A DNA stretch of 64,000 nucleotides. Origin: Rhizobium mesosinicum (GTDB lineage: Bacteria; Pseudomonadota; Alphaproteobacteria; Rhizobiales; Rhizobiaceae). Each line of letters begins with the position of its first letter. Positions within the stretch are counted from its first letter, which is position 1. Positions 12,668 through 21,809 of this stretch are shown here, piece by piece. Both the position numbers and the translations under genes were made by a program. The stretch is from the NCBI RefSeq assembly GCF_019511345.1, contig NZ_JAEUAK010000003.1:658086-722085 (forward strand), in the 5' to 3' direction. Below the pieces are notes generated by a model that was not told the DNA's origin, did not search any database, and was given only the letters and a program-made list of their open reading frames with translations.

Positions 12668-13855
12668 TCATTCTGCCGGATACTGGCTGCTCAACTGGCC
12701 CTCCGGCGGTCTCGCGCTCGCCACTGCCGAACTTGCGGCGATGCCGACCCGTCGCACAGAGCCGGCGGTGGCGGGCGCGCCGCGCCTCGCCAGATCGGCA
12801 ACGGTGCCGCTATCCGTCCCTGCGGCTGCTCGACCCGTCAGATGCTCCACCAGATAAAGCGGCCGTTGCCGGACCTCGACTGCGATCCGGCCGACATATT
12901 CGCCAAGGAGCCCGACGGAGATCATGTTGAACGCGCCGAACACCAGAATGACCACCATAATCGATGCATAACCAGGCGCATCGACGCCGAATATCAGCGT
13001 TCGCCCGATGATGATGGCCGCGTAGAGTTGCGCCAGAAAAACGACGACGAGGCCGACATAGGTCCATATCCGCAGCGGCATCGTCGTCGATCCCGTGATC
13101 CCGTCCAAAGCGAAGTTCCACAGGCGCCAATATACCCACTTCGAGGTGCCTGCCGTCCGTTTCGGCCGGTCGTATTCGACCGTCGCCTGCGTGAAGCCAA
13201 CCCAGGAGAACAGGCCTTTCATAAAGCGGATGCGCTCCGGCATGCCGTTCAGGACATCGACGACGCTGCGGTCCAGCAGCCGGAAGTCGCCGACATTGTC
13301 CTGGATGGGATAATCGGCCATTCGATTGTAGAGGCCGTAAAAAGCCGTGGCGCTCCAGCGCTTAAGCCAGGTGTCGCTGCCACGCCTCTTGCGGCGTGCG
13401 TTGACCACCTTTGCGCCGCGCATCCAGGCGGTTACCATATCAGGAACGATGTCCGGCGGGTCCTGCAGATCGACGTCCATCGGGATGATTGCGTCGCCGC
13501 GGGCATGGGCAAGGCCTGCGGCCAGCGCTGCGTCCTTGCCGAAGTTTCGCGACAGGCAAATCAGGCCGACATCCGATCGCTGCGCCACGAGACCTTCGAT
13601 GATCTCCACAGTGCGATCTCGGCTGCCGTCGTCGACGAAGAGAATCTCCACCTGCCCGCCTGATCCAAGAGCGCTGCGGATCGCGTTGGTCTGTGCATCC
13701 ACGGCCTGGAGAAAGAGCACGATCGTCTCCTCCTCGTTAAACACCGGCACCACGATACTCAGCACCAGGCCTTCCGTATCGGACATGCCTCGAGGCGAAA
13801 GATCAGTCGCAGCAATTGGCCATGTGCGGGGGAGCTCCGTGCTGTGCGGCAACAT
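12668..13855 (-). CDS. GtrB/DPM1-like membrane glycosyltransferase family 2
   Basis: This 395-residue protein resembles polyprenyl-phosphate glycosyltransferases. The GT-A domain has VPVFNEEE (37-44), VDDGS (74-78), LSRNFGKDAAL (101-111) and the DVD metal site (127-129) in PMDVDLQDPPD. Two C-terminal transmembrane helices follow (WTYVGLVVVFLAQL and a second near VVILVFGAFNMISVGLLGEYVGR). Such enzymes move a sugar from a nucleotide to undecaprenyl phosphate. The ATG at 13855 has GGGAG 6 bases upstream. The 60-residue Ala/Arg-rich C-terminal tail is longer than usual. The stop is 1 base from the start of the fused polymerase gene, so the two form an operon. Confidence 0.85.
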   Translation of the reverse strand: MLPHSTELPRTWPIAATDLSPRGMSDTEGLVLSIVVPVFNEEETIVLFLQAVDAQTNAIRSALGSGGQVEILFVDDGSRDRTVEIIEGLVAQRSDVGLICLSRNFGKDAALAAGLAHARGDAIIPMDVDLQDPPDIVPDMVTAWMRGAKVVNARRKRRGSDTWLKRWSATAFYGLYNRMADYPIQDNVGDFRLLDRSVVDVLNGMPERIRFMKGLFSWVGFTQATVEYDRPKRTAGTSKWVYWRLWNFALDGITGSTTMPLRIWTYVGLVVVFLAQLYAAIIIGRTLIFGVDAPGYASIMVVILVFGAFNMISVGLLGEYVGRIAVEVRQRPLYLVEHLTGRAAAGTDSGTVADLARRGAPATAGSVRRVGIAASSAVASARPPEGQLSSQYPAE

Positions 13856-14334
13856 TTTAAGCTCCCGATGTGATGAAATGGGTTGGACCATGCGTGCCGG
13901 CGACCGCACGACGATCGGCGCTCAGCCGACCGAGCAACTGCAGGCACATGCCGAATAAGGATCGGGCCTGATAAAAGTCTTCGCCGAGACAGCGGAGCCG
14001 TCCACAGGTGTTTTGAGGAAACCGCTCGATCCGATCACTCTTTACAATAGTCTTACTCTTGACCATGTCCGGCTCCATCCAGCTTGCGAACTTGCAAGCT
14101 TCAAGGCTTATCGAACCTCTCTCGGAATCTCCGTCTGTGATGACGCGCAAGCCTTTGTAGAAATGAACTTTATTCTTTCTACCGGCTGATCGAAAGCGAG
14201 CCATAAGACGTACGCGTACCACTTTGTGCTGATTGTTGCTCGAACGGAGAAAGCGTTAGTCTTAGCGCCGATCTAAGCCGGGATAGATGTATTGCCGGCG
14301 GCTCGCTGGACACGGCTTTGGGACTTGTACGTGA
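13856..14334. promoter_or_regulatory. Divergent intergenic region of the polysaccharide locus
   Basis: About 480 bp separate the minus-strand GT2/polymerase operon from the plus-strand GT-C gene, so both promoters should lie here. Part of it is AT-richer than its neighbours (around 14155-14180). An inverted repeat AGCTTGC (14081-14087) / GCAAGCT (14094-14100), arms 7 bp and spacer 6, is a possible protein-binding site. Open frames in the region read as Arg/Ser-rich noise. No gene was recognised. Confidence 0.5.
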
Positions 14335-15918
14335 ATGGGCATATCTAACCTCGATCTGGCGATGGGCGCAGAGATCGCCGAACCATCGAACCCGGCCAAC
14401 AAACCAGGATCGTTTTCGCAGAGGTCGCGCCCGTTGTCGCGGCGGGTCACTTCGTGGCTCGCCATGGTCGCCACCTTGGGGGCGCTCTGTATCGCGATCA
14501 GCGGACAGAGCTACTGGATAGACGAAGCCAACACCGCCTGGCGCGCAGCGGAGCCGCACTTCGGGACGTTTCTGGCCCGCATGGTCGCGGAGACCGGTTC
14601 AGATGCGCAGATGCCGTTTTTCCTCGTGGCGATCTGGGCCTGGGAGAAAATCGCAGGCGACGGCGAGATCGCTCTCAGGGTGATGAACCTGTTTTGGCTC
14701 ATTCCTGGCCTCTACATTTTCGCTAAGGGTCGGATTGATCGCCTTCTGGTGGCCGGGACCAGCGCCTTCCTGTGGTACTATATCGACGAGGCGCGGCCCT
14801 ATGGCATGCAGATCGGGGCGAGCCTCATGGTCTTCGGCCTTCTCGAGCGCGCGGTCGTTGCAGCGAGCGATCGCGGCGCAGAAGGCCCCCTTCTTAGCCG
14901 CTGCCAAGCATGGCTGCTCGCGTTCGGGCTTATCGCTCTTGCCGGAAGCAGCCTCCTCGGCGCGATATGGGCCGCAGCCGCGGTTGCTGCCGCCGCGTGT
15001 GCTGTGTCCTGGCGCAGTCGCCGGCTTGCAGCCAGCCATCTCATCGGGCCATCGGTTCTCCTCGTGCTCGTGCTGGCGCCGCTCGGGCTCTATTATCTCT
15101 GGACGGTGATCGGAGGGGCAGGCGGCACCAAAGTGGCGACGACCGACGCGCGGACTCTGGTTTTTTCGGCCTATGAACTGTTCGGCTTTGCAGGCCTCGG
15201 GCCGGGCCGCACGGATCTGCGCACAGGGGAGGGGGCGATCGTCTCCTCTTACGTGGTTGCTCTGGCGAGCTACGCCATCCTGGTCGGGGCGGTAACGCCG
15301 GCGGGGTTGATCCATGCCATTCGCAATATTCCGCCTCGCACGCTGGCAGCCTGCGCGATCGCCTTCACGTCCGCTGCTGCACTGATCCTGATGGCCGGAT
15401 ATATCTTGCACTGGCGCGTCGTCGGTCGCCATCTTGCGCCCGCAATCGCGGTCGTCCTGGCGCTGCAGGCAGCGGGCGTGGCCTTGCTCTGGCGTAGGCC
15501 CGCCGGCAAGCTCGTGGTGCTTGGCTTTCTGATGATGGCATTGGCCTCCGGCGCGAGCATCAGGTTCGCTCCCCGCCACGCCAAGGACGACTATCGCTCC
15601 GCGGCCGGCGTCGTGCGCTCAGCTCTCACTGAGGGTGATCGCGTCTGGTGGAATGCCGACGCGCTCGGCGCCCTCGTTTACCGCGTGCCGCTGGGCCGCG
15701 AGTGCGGCAGTGCGCTCTATGTCTCAGAACCGCGGCCAGGCTTTGCTTCCATACTCGAGGCTCCAACCCTCATCGTCACCAGCAAGTCTGATATCTACGA
15801 TCCGGAAGGGGTTCTCGCCGCGTTCCTGTCCGATCAACATTTTCAAATCACCGAGACCTTTCAGGCTTTCCAGATCTGGCGACGCGTGCCATCGACGGGT
15901 CCGTTGCCTTGCCGCTAA
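14335..15918 (+). CDS. GT-C-type membrane glycosyltransferase (ArnT/GT39-like)
   Basis: This 527-residue protein has roughly ten hydrophobic segments and a soluble C-terminal part. An acidic WIDEANTAW motif (Asp63, Glu64) sits in the first periplasmic loop. That position of a DE pair is the hallmark of lipid-phosphate-sugar-dependent GT-C enzymes such as ArnT/PMT relatives. It would use a polyprenyl-phosphate sugar, and the neighbouring GtrB-like protein could supply one. The first 40 residues are polar and probably cytoplasmic. Acceptor and sugar are not known. Confidence 0.7.
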   Translation: MGISNLDLAMGAEIAEPSNPANKPGSFSQRSRPLSRRVTSWLAMVATLGALCIAISGQSYWIDEANTAWRAAEPHFGTFLARMVAETGSDAQMPFFLVAIWAWEKIAGDGEIALRVMNLFWLIPGLYIFAKGRIDRLLVAGTSAFLWYYIDEARPYGMQIGASLMVFGLLERAVVAASDRGAEGPLLSRCQAWLLAFGLIALAGSSLLGAIWAAAAVAAAACAVSWRSRRLAASHLIGPSVLLVLVLAPLGLYYLWTVIGGAGGTKVATTDARTLVFSAYELFGFAGLGPGRTDLRTGEGAIVSSYVVALASYAILVGAVTPAGLIHAIRNIPPRTLAACAIAFTSAAALILMAGYILHWRVVGRHLAPAIAVVLALQAAGVALLWRRPAGKLVVLGFLMMALASGASIRFAPRHAKDDYRSAAGVVRSALTEGDRVWWNADALGALVYRVPLGRECGSALYVSEPRPGFASILEAPTLIVTSKSDIYDPEGVLAAFLSDQHFQITETFQAFQIWRRVPSTGPLPCR

Positions 15919-16011
15919 CCTCCTATATCATGCTTCGAGCTGCTGCGATCGACGCCCCTGAGCTCACTATGAGCTAGCCGCTGTTGGCGAGGAAGTTCTC
16001 GGCGACCGTAT

Positions 16012-17241
16012 TCATCGCGGTGCCGAACCAGAAACGTTCTGGGCATTCGGCGGCGTGTCTGCATCGGAATCGGCCTCATCTGCTCCGATGTCGACCTTGC
16101 CGTTCATGCGGGCCTGCCCGTCAAGGTCGACAGATCCGAGCCCGAAAGCGGACGTGCCGGCATCGATGGCCGGCGAAGCCGGCTTCAGGTGGAAATTTCC
16201 CGTGGCCGGGTCGGAAAGCAGCGGATCAAACCCAAGCAGGTTCCCGTCGGCAGCGTCCGGCGAACGGCCGTCCGAAAGTACCGACGCCTCGCGTGGCGTA
16301 CCGTTGAAGGTGATATTGTTGTACCACTTCACATCCTTGTTCACGTAGCCGTTGGTGCTGACGTCGTTGATGGCTCGGTTCCGGGAGTCCGTTCGCGGAT
16401 CCGCCACTGCGATATTGTTCACCCAGGTATTGTGGCTGCCCATGGCGTTGCTCAGCTCGCCCCGCCAGCTTCCCTTATTGGCATTGTCGTGATTGTTGTG
16501 CCAGACGGTATTGTTGCGTACTGTAACGAAGTCGCTCAGGAAGACGTGGATGCCTTTGCCACCATTGCCGTAGGAGACATTGCCCTCGATCAGAGTGCGG
16601 TATCGGTATTTGGTGTCGTGAAAGCCATCGATGATGATACCGTTTCCATCCGTGTGTTCCCAGTTGATCGCTGGTCCTTGCACGTTGTCGTAGCTTATGT
16701 TGTTCCTGATGACGTTGCGGAACTCGGCATTGCCTGGGGCGAGATCCATGTTTTGCCAAAGGGAGATGCCGCTGCACTGATAGCCGTTCGTCGCGGCGTT
16801 GCCGTAGATCCGGTTGTCTTCGATCGTCAGCCAATCGGACTTGGCGGTGGAAATACCCGAACCGCCGCTGTCATGGGCGATATTGTCCTTGATCGTCACA
16901 TGATGCGATCCTTCAACATCGATCGCATGTCCTTCTCCGCCGACGACATCGAAGCCCTGGATCTTCACGTAATTCGCTCGCACGCTCAGCGTGCTGTAGG
17001 CGTCCGAAGAAGGCGGCCTGAGCATAGCGTTGCCGGGCAATTCGGATCGGATGGTGACATAATTATCCGCCGCGCCATCCTTCGTGATCACGATCTGCTC
17101 GTGGTACGTACCTGATTTTACGACGACCTGATCGCCGGGCCTGAGTTGGGCCTGCATGGCGCGGCTGATCGTCTTCCAGGGTGCTGACAAGCTGCCTTTG
17201 GCGATGTCGCTTCCATCAGTGGCAACGTAATAGTCCGTCAT
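16012..17241 (-). CDS. Right-handed parallel beta-helix protein, probable polysaccharide lyase or epimerase
   Basis: This 409-residue protein starts MTDYYVATDGSD and continues with SAPWKTISRAMQ and VVVKSGTYHEQIVI. This entry segment is shared by secreted beta-helix lyases and C5-epimerase-like proteins. The body shows stacked repeats typical of PbH1 coils (VTIKDNIAHDSGGSGI, LTIEDNRIYGN, TLIEGNVSYGNGGKGIHV, VTVRNNTVWHNNHDN). No signal peptide is seen, nor any clear RTX nonapeptides, although rhizobial lyases of this kind are often exported by a type I system. The ATG at 17241 follows AGGAGAAGAGCG. It lies between the two copies of the 2.1-kb repeat and may trim or modify the exported polysaccharide. 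Confidence 0.7.
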   Translation of the reverse strand: MTDYYVATDGSDIAKGSLSAPWKTISRAMQAQLRPGDQVVVKSGTYHEQIVITKDGAADNYVTIRSELPGNAMLRPPSSDAYSTLSVRANYVKIQGFDVVGGEGHAIDVEGSHHVTIKDNIAHDSGGSGISTAKSDWLTIEDNRIYGNAATNGYQCSGISLWQNMDLAPGNAEFRNVIRNNISYDNVQGPAINWEHTDGNGIIIDGFHDTKYRYRTLIEGNVSYGNGGKGIHVFLSDFVTVRNNTVWHNNHDNANKGSWRGELSNAMGSHNTWVNNIAVADPRTDSRNRAINDVSTNGYVNKDVKWYNNITFNGTPREASVLSDGRSPDAADGNLLGFDPLLSDPATGNFHLKPASPAIDAGTSAFGLGSVDLDGQARMNGKVDIGADEADSDADTPPNAQNVSGSAPR

Positions 17242-17365
17242 CGCTCTTCTCCTGTCCCTAGTGTGCTGATCCCGCGGGTACTGGCTGTGATGATTGATGG
17301 CGTTCACCTGCTGCCTAAGCGGCGGCGGTCGATAAATTCTGTTAAACCATTGGTAATGTTCAGAT

Positions 17366-19576
17366 TTACGTTTTAAAATCGTGATATTTCATCAACGACC
17401 TTGCGTAGAGTTCGGAGTCGCGGAAGCTGTATTTGGCGTGACGTTTTGGTTTGACGTTGTTGATGGTGACGACGATGTCGGCATTGCGGGCGCTCCTGAG
17501 CTGCTGCAGGCAGAACTCGGCGGCGCGGCGGCTGGTCTTTGCCCATTGCACGACCATCAGCGTTCGCTCGGCAAGCGCCGTCAGATGCATCGTGTCGGCC
17601 GAGGCGAGTACCGGGGCGCTGTCGAAGATGACGATCTGGCCTCTGGCGCGGGCCATCTCGATGATCTCGGCCAGGTCGGCCGACCGCATGCGCCGCTGCA
17701 GACCGGGATTGCCGGCCGGGATGAAGTCGATGCCGCTCGGATGGTGATGGACGATGTCCTGAAGAGCTGCCTGCCCACTTAAGAACTCGTTCAGCCCCTG
17801 CGTCAGGCCGGACCTGAACAACGTGTCGAGACGTCCGCGCCGGATGTCGCTGTCGACGAGCAGCACCGGCGTGCCGTTGGCGGCGAGTTCGATTGCCAGC
17901 GATCCGGCCACCAGCGACTTGCCTTCGCCGCTATGGGCCGAGGTGACGGCAATACTGTTCGGCAGCTTTCCGCCGTTGGTCTGTTTGAGCGAGATCATGA
18001 TGGTGCGGATCGCTTCGTCGAACATGCCGATCTGCGTTTGCCCGAACAGCCTTGAAGGGTCTCTGCGGTCCTTGCGTCGCAAGTGCGGGACGAAGCCGGC
18101 CGGCACGATGCGTGCGATTCCGGCGATCTGGTCGAAGCTGCGCACCGTCCTGTCCATCATCTCGACCACGAAGGCGGCCGTCACTGCAACCGAGATGGAA
18201 GCGAAGAAGGCGCCGATCAGATAGAACAGCCGGCTGCGTCCCTGCGGTGTGAGCGGCACTGCAGCCGGTGACAGGACCTCCAGTTCGGCGCCCGGCAGCA
18301 TGGCCTGCCCGACAAGGCTCCGGCGCTGCTCCTCGAGCTTGTCGAGCGCCGTCTGCTCCTTGTCGGCGATGCGCTGCAGCCGCGTAAGCTCTGTCTGCGC
18401 CAGCGACGAGCGGGAGCGCTGCTCATAGGCGGCCGTCAGTGCCGATCGGACCGTGCGGTCCTCGTCATCCAGAGCGGTCAGCCTGGCGCGCATGGACTGC
18501 AGGTACCGGTCGACCGCCGTGCTGAGATCGGCGCGGGACTTGTCGATCTTTGCCCGCAGGTCGACCACGGCGGGAGCATCGCTGCCATAGATGTCGAGAA
18601 GGCGGGCAAGATCCTGCTGCTGGGTCCGCAGGTCGGCCTGCATCACGCCGATGCTGTCGGGAACGGCTTTGGTCTGAGCGGCAAGCGAAGGATCGTCGGC
18701 TGCTTCCAGCGCGGCAATCGTATCCTTGATGTCGGCGCGGCTTTGTCCGATCTTCGTCTGCCGGTCGCTCAATTCGACGATCGCCTTGATCTGTTCGCTC
18801 TGATCATCGTCGTTTTGAACGACCCCCGCCGTTTGCTGATAGGTGTCGGCGGCATCGCGGGCTGCCTTGGCGCGATCCTGCTGTTCGGCGATGCGCTGGC
18901 CGATCCATGCTTGCGCCGTGTCCAGGCTGGCGCGGATACTGTCCTTGCGTTCTTCGAGATAGATGCTGATGAGCCGGTTCGGGACGGCGGCTGCGAGTTG
19001 CGGATCGCCGGCCGTAAAGCCGACCTGGACGACGTCGCTCTGGCCGTCGCGCCAGACACTCAGCGCCTTGTAATAGGCCTGGATGACCGGCTCGACACTG
19101 TCTGCTGCCGGTTGCGACGACTGATCGCTGCTCATCAGGGCGCGCAAAGTTGCCCTGATCTCATCGACGACGGAGGCCTGGCGCAGGGCCGGGTTGAACT
19201 CCGGCCGCTCGTCGAGCCGCAAGTCGCGGATGACCCGCTCGGCCACGCTTCTCGACAGAAGCCGCTCGGTCTCGGAGGTGACGTTGAGCGGCGCATTGCC
19301 GCCGGCATCGCCGCTGTTCAGCGCGGTTGCCAGGGGCTTGTGGATCATTAGCCGGGATCCGGCATGATAGCTCGGCCTCAACCCCGAGATCAGCACGATC
19401 GAAGCCGCCATCAGCACCACCATCAGAGCAACGATCATCACCAGCCGCCGACGCAGCAAACGTAAACCAGACGTGAGATCAAACTCCTCCGATTTCATCT
19501 CCGTCTGAAATCGGGGTTCGTAATGGACCGCCGGGAGCGGCACGTTGCGGTCTGGCGGAAAAGTCGAAATTGTCAT
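17366..19576 (-). CDS. Wzc/ExoP-type polysaccharide co-polymerase with ATPase domain
   Basis: This 736-residue inner-membrane protein controls chain length and export of Wzy-dependent polysaccharides. A 40-residue cytoplasmic N-terminus leads into a transmembrane helix (LVMIVALMVVLMAASIVLI), a long coiled-coil periplasmic domain (about 70-450), a second helix and a cytoplasmic P-loop domain. Walker A is SAHSGEGKS at 546-554. Walker A' is LLVDSDIRRGRLD. Walker B is IVIFDSAP, where bacterial tyrosine kinases usually have D-T/S-P-P. Three Tyr residues sit in the last 22 residues and may be autophosphorylated. The start overlaps the upstream GT4 stop by ATGA. Residues 33 to about 731 are nearly identical to the C-terminal part of the fused protein at 9229-12666. 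Confidence 0.93.
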   Translation of the reverse strand: MTISTFPPDRNVPLPAVHYEPRFQTEMKSEEFDLTSGLRLLRRRLVMIVALMVVLMAASIVLISGLRPSYHAGSRLMIHKPLATALNSGDAGGNAPLNVTSETERLLSRSVAERVIRDLRLDERPEFNPALRQASVVDEIRATLRALMSSDQSSQPAADSVEPVIQAYYKALSVWRDGQSDVVQVGFTAGDPQLAAAVPNRLISIYLEERKDSIRASLDTAQAWIGQRIAEQQDRAKAARDAADTYQQTAGVVQNDDDQSEQIKAIVELSDRQTKIGQSRADIKDTIAALEAADDPSLAAQTKAVPDSIGVMQADLRTQQQDLARLLDIYGSDAPAVVDLRAKIDKSRADLSTAVDRYLQSMRARLTALDDEDRTVRSALTAAYEQRSRSSLAQTELTRLQRIADKEQTALDKLEEQRRSLVGQAMLPGAELEVLSPAAVPLTPQGRSRLFYLIGAFFASISVAVTAAFVVEMMDRTVRSFDQIAGIARIVPAGFVPHLRRKDRRDPSRLFGQTQIGMFDEAIRTIMISLKQTNGGKLPNSIAVTSAHSGEGKSLVAGSLAIELAANGTPVLLVDSDIRRGRLDTLFRSGLTQGLNEFLSGQAALQDIVHHHPSGIDFIPAGNPGLQRRMRSADLAEIIEMARARGQIVIFDSAPVLASADTMHLTALAERTLMVVQWAKTSRRAAEFCLQQLRSARNADIVVTINNVKPKRHAKYSFRDSELYARSLMKYHDFKT
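17382..19481. repeat. 2,100-bp direct repeat, copy B (inside the stand-alone wzc-like gene)
   Basis: This is the same orientation and length as 9305-11404, with 14 base differences by direct comparison. Four change the protein (Ile/Val, Met/Thr, Asn/Ser, Ile/Met) and ten are silent. This copy is probably the source because it sits inside a complete gene with its own start, RBS context and family-typical N-terminus. Confidence 0.95.
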
Positions 19577-20715
19577 TGTGCGCTAACCTTTGCTTGAGGT
19601 TGCGCGGAGATGGTTTCGTAGAGTTTTTCCATCGACCGCATATATGCCTTCATACTGAAATGATTCAGATAATGCGCGCGCGCCCTGGTCGAGAGGCGGC
19701 TGCGGACATCTGGATCCGCAACCAGTCTAGCAAGGGCCGCTGCCAAGGCATCCTTGTCTCCGACAGGGACGAAGACACCGGTTTCACCGTCGGAGATGAC
19801 CTCTTCGTGCGCCCCAACGCGTGTGGTGACAACAGCAAGCCCGTGGGAAAGCCCTTCGAGCACCGCCATCGCCAAGCCTTCGGCATGCGAGGGCAAGACC
19901 AGGATATCGGCGCGTGCACACAGCGCGCGCGCCTCGTCGGCGCCGAGCCATCCCGGCATCTCCACCAGACTTGAAAGCCCCATATCCGCAGCCTGGCGGC
20001 GATAATCTTCGACAGGCCCGTCTCCTGCTAGCACGGCGCGCCAGCGAAGCTTTTTCATGAGCGGATGGCTAAGGGCGAGCAGAAGTTCCGGAACGCCTTT
20101 GCGTTCGCTCAGCCGGCCGAGGAATATGATCAACGGCGGCTCGCCGGTACGAGTGTTGTGTGCCCCGGGATCGGGGACACAATTGTGAGCGATCACGAGG
20201 CGGCGCTCGTCAACGCCCAGACGTGTCGCAAGCGTCGCGCGGTCACGTTCACCCAGCGCCACGACGCAATCAGCACGTTGAAACATCCGGCGTATCAGCG
20301 ATTGTTGACGCGGCGAGCGTGCAGCAAAATCGCCGGCATAATCGTAGTCATGTAGATGCAATATGTGAAAGCACCCGAGCAAATGGGCAGCCTCGGTCAA
20401 GATCAGCTTTCGGGAGGTGCTGCCGCGGCCCGCGACATGGATATGGTGAATGCGTTTCGGATCGACGACTCGATCCTTCGCCATCGTCAGGATGGCGACC
20501 AGCAGACGCAGAGGCGACGACGCGGCAGACCATCGAGGCCCTCTGGTGTCGGTGACTGCGTGTTCTGTCCCGCCTTCCTTCGCCGCGCTGGTCAGATAGC
20601 CGATCAGCCTGCCAATACCGCCGCCATTCTCGCAGCCACCTGGAACATAGTGGCGGACGCTTGTCGTATTCCGCACCTCCGACGGATGACCATCCATAAG
20701 TACCTTCATCAGCAT
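19573..20715 (-). CDS. Glycosyltransferase family 4 protein
   Basis: A GT-B glycosyltransferase of about 380 residues. The N-terminal domain holds GGCENGGGIGRLIGYL, a glycine-rich acceptor-side loop. The C-terminal domain has IIFLGRLSERKGVPELL and the donor-binding LVLPSHAEGLAMAVLEGLSHG with the EX7E-like spacing. The ATG at 20715 has GAGG 10 bases upstream and overlaps the preceding gene's stop by several bases; an ATG at 20709 is also possible. It is coupled to the wzc-like gene by a 4-base ATGA overlap, so all these genes form one operon. Confidence 0.85.
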   Translation of the reverse strand: MLMKVLMDGHPSEVRNTTSVRHYVPGGCENGGGIGRLIGYLTSAAKEGGTEHAVTDTRGPRWSAASSPLRLLVAILTMAKDRVVDPKRIHHIHVAGRGSTSRKLILTEAAHLLGCFHILHLHDYDYAGDFAARSPRQQSLIRRMFQRADCVVALGERDRATLATRLGVDERRLVIAHNCVPDPGAHNTRTGEPPLIIFLGRLSERKGVPELLLALSHPLMKKLRWRAVLAGDGPVEDYRRQAADMGLSSLVEMPGWLGADEARALCARADILVLPSHAEGLAMAVLEGLSHGLAVVTTRVGAHEEVISDGETGVFVPVGDKDALAAALARLVADPDVRSRLSTRARAHYLNHFSMKAYMRSMEKLYETISAQPQAKVSAQ

Positions 20716-21809
20716 GATCCGACCACCTCGCGATAAAGGGCGGCGGCCCGGGCGCCAACCTGGTCGGGCGAGTTCGGTCCTGTGGCCCATTCGAGTGCGT
20801 TGGCGCCGAGATTGTTTCTAAGATCGTTATTATCCACCAACGTACGGATCGCTTTCGCGAGCTCTTCCGCATTGTCAGGCGGAACCACCATTCCCAGTCC
20901 GTTGGGCTGAACGGTCGCTCGCAATTCGCCCACATCGGTTACGATCACAGGTTTGCCGAAGGCCGCAGCAAGGTTGAGCACGCCGCTCTGGGATGCTTCC
21001 GTGTAGGGAAGGACAACGATATCGGCATCGAGGAAGAGCTGGGCGACCTCCTCGTCTTCGATAAAACGGTTGCGAATGTCGTAGCGGCCAGCTTCACCCA
21101 TGAGCGGCCGGAAGACCCAGGGATCATCGCCACGGCCTGCGACCGTAATATGCAGATTGGGGAGCACATCCTTAAGTATCGCCTCGGCACGGATCAGTTG
21201 CTTCAAACCCTTGTAAGCGAAAATTCGCCCAAAGAGCAGGACGCGCACAGTTCCGTCGGAGGAACGCCGCGCCATCTTTTGCCGCCGAGCGAGTTCCGCA
21301 TAGCGATGGATGGCGGGATGCGACAGGACATGCACGCAGTCTGGAGATTTTGAATATCGATCGAGGACCATCCGCTTCAGTCCCTCGCCATGCACGACGA
21401 CATGCCCCGACTGTCTGACCATTAATTCCGGCGCCCAGCCGGGCAGCGTACGCGTATCGGAATCGCCGGGATGCAGTTCCACATCATGAACGGTGGTCAC
21501 GAGCGGAATCGGCCGCCAGAACGGCACGGCAAAATTCAACCACAGCGTGGTATTGCTCAAGAGATGAATGAGGTTCGGCTGCTCGTGCCGGATGAGGCGC
21601 GTGAGCTGATGTAGGAACCAGGGATTGGCAAGCGACCGGTGGCGTGGCCAGTCAAGAAGGTGAAGATCGACGGCGGGGTCGAACCAGGAAGCAAGATGAG
21701 CGTAGCGCCGGCGCGGGACGCCAAGGACGACCGGCATATGTCGCGCGACGCCGCTTGCGAAGGAAATGGTGTAGTCCTCCAGTTCGGAAACGAGCAGCAG
21801 CGCCTTCAT
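20709..21809 (-). CDS. Glycosyltransferase family 4 protein
   Basis: This 366-residue GT-B enzyme starts MKALLLVSELEDY. Its C-terminal domain includes VLLFGRIFAYKGLKQLI, then IVVLPYTEASQSGVLNLAAAFGKPVIVTD, the usual donor-nucleotide region of GT4. The ATG at 21809 overlaps the upstream GT2 stop (ATGA), and its own stop overlaps the next GT4 gene. It adds one sugar of the repeat unit at the cytoplasmic face; the specific sugar is unknown. Confidence 0.85.
   Translation of the reverse strand: MKALLLVSELEDYTISFASGVARHMPVVLGVPRRRYAHLASWFDPAVDLHLLDWPRHRSLANPWFLHQLTRLIRHEQPNLIHLLSNTTLWLNFAVPFWRPIPLVTTVHDVELHPGDSDTRTLPGWAPELMVRQSGHVVVHGEGLKRMVLDRYSKSPDCVHVLSHPAIHRYAELARRQKMARRSSDGTVRVLLFGRIFAYKGLKQLIRAEAILKDVLPNLHITVAGRGDDPWVFRPLMGEAGRYDIRNRFIEDEEVAQLFLDADIVVLPYTEASQSGVLNLAAAFGKPVIVTDVGELRATVQPNGLGMVVPPDNAEELAKAIRTLVDNNDLRNNLGANALEWATGPNSPDQVGARAAALYREVVGSC

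Noticed and set aside
14179..14559. Minus-strand frame in the divergent region upstream of the GT-C gene
   Set aside because: It overlaps the real start of the GT-C gene and reads as low-complexity Arg/Ser sequence.
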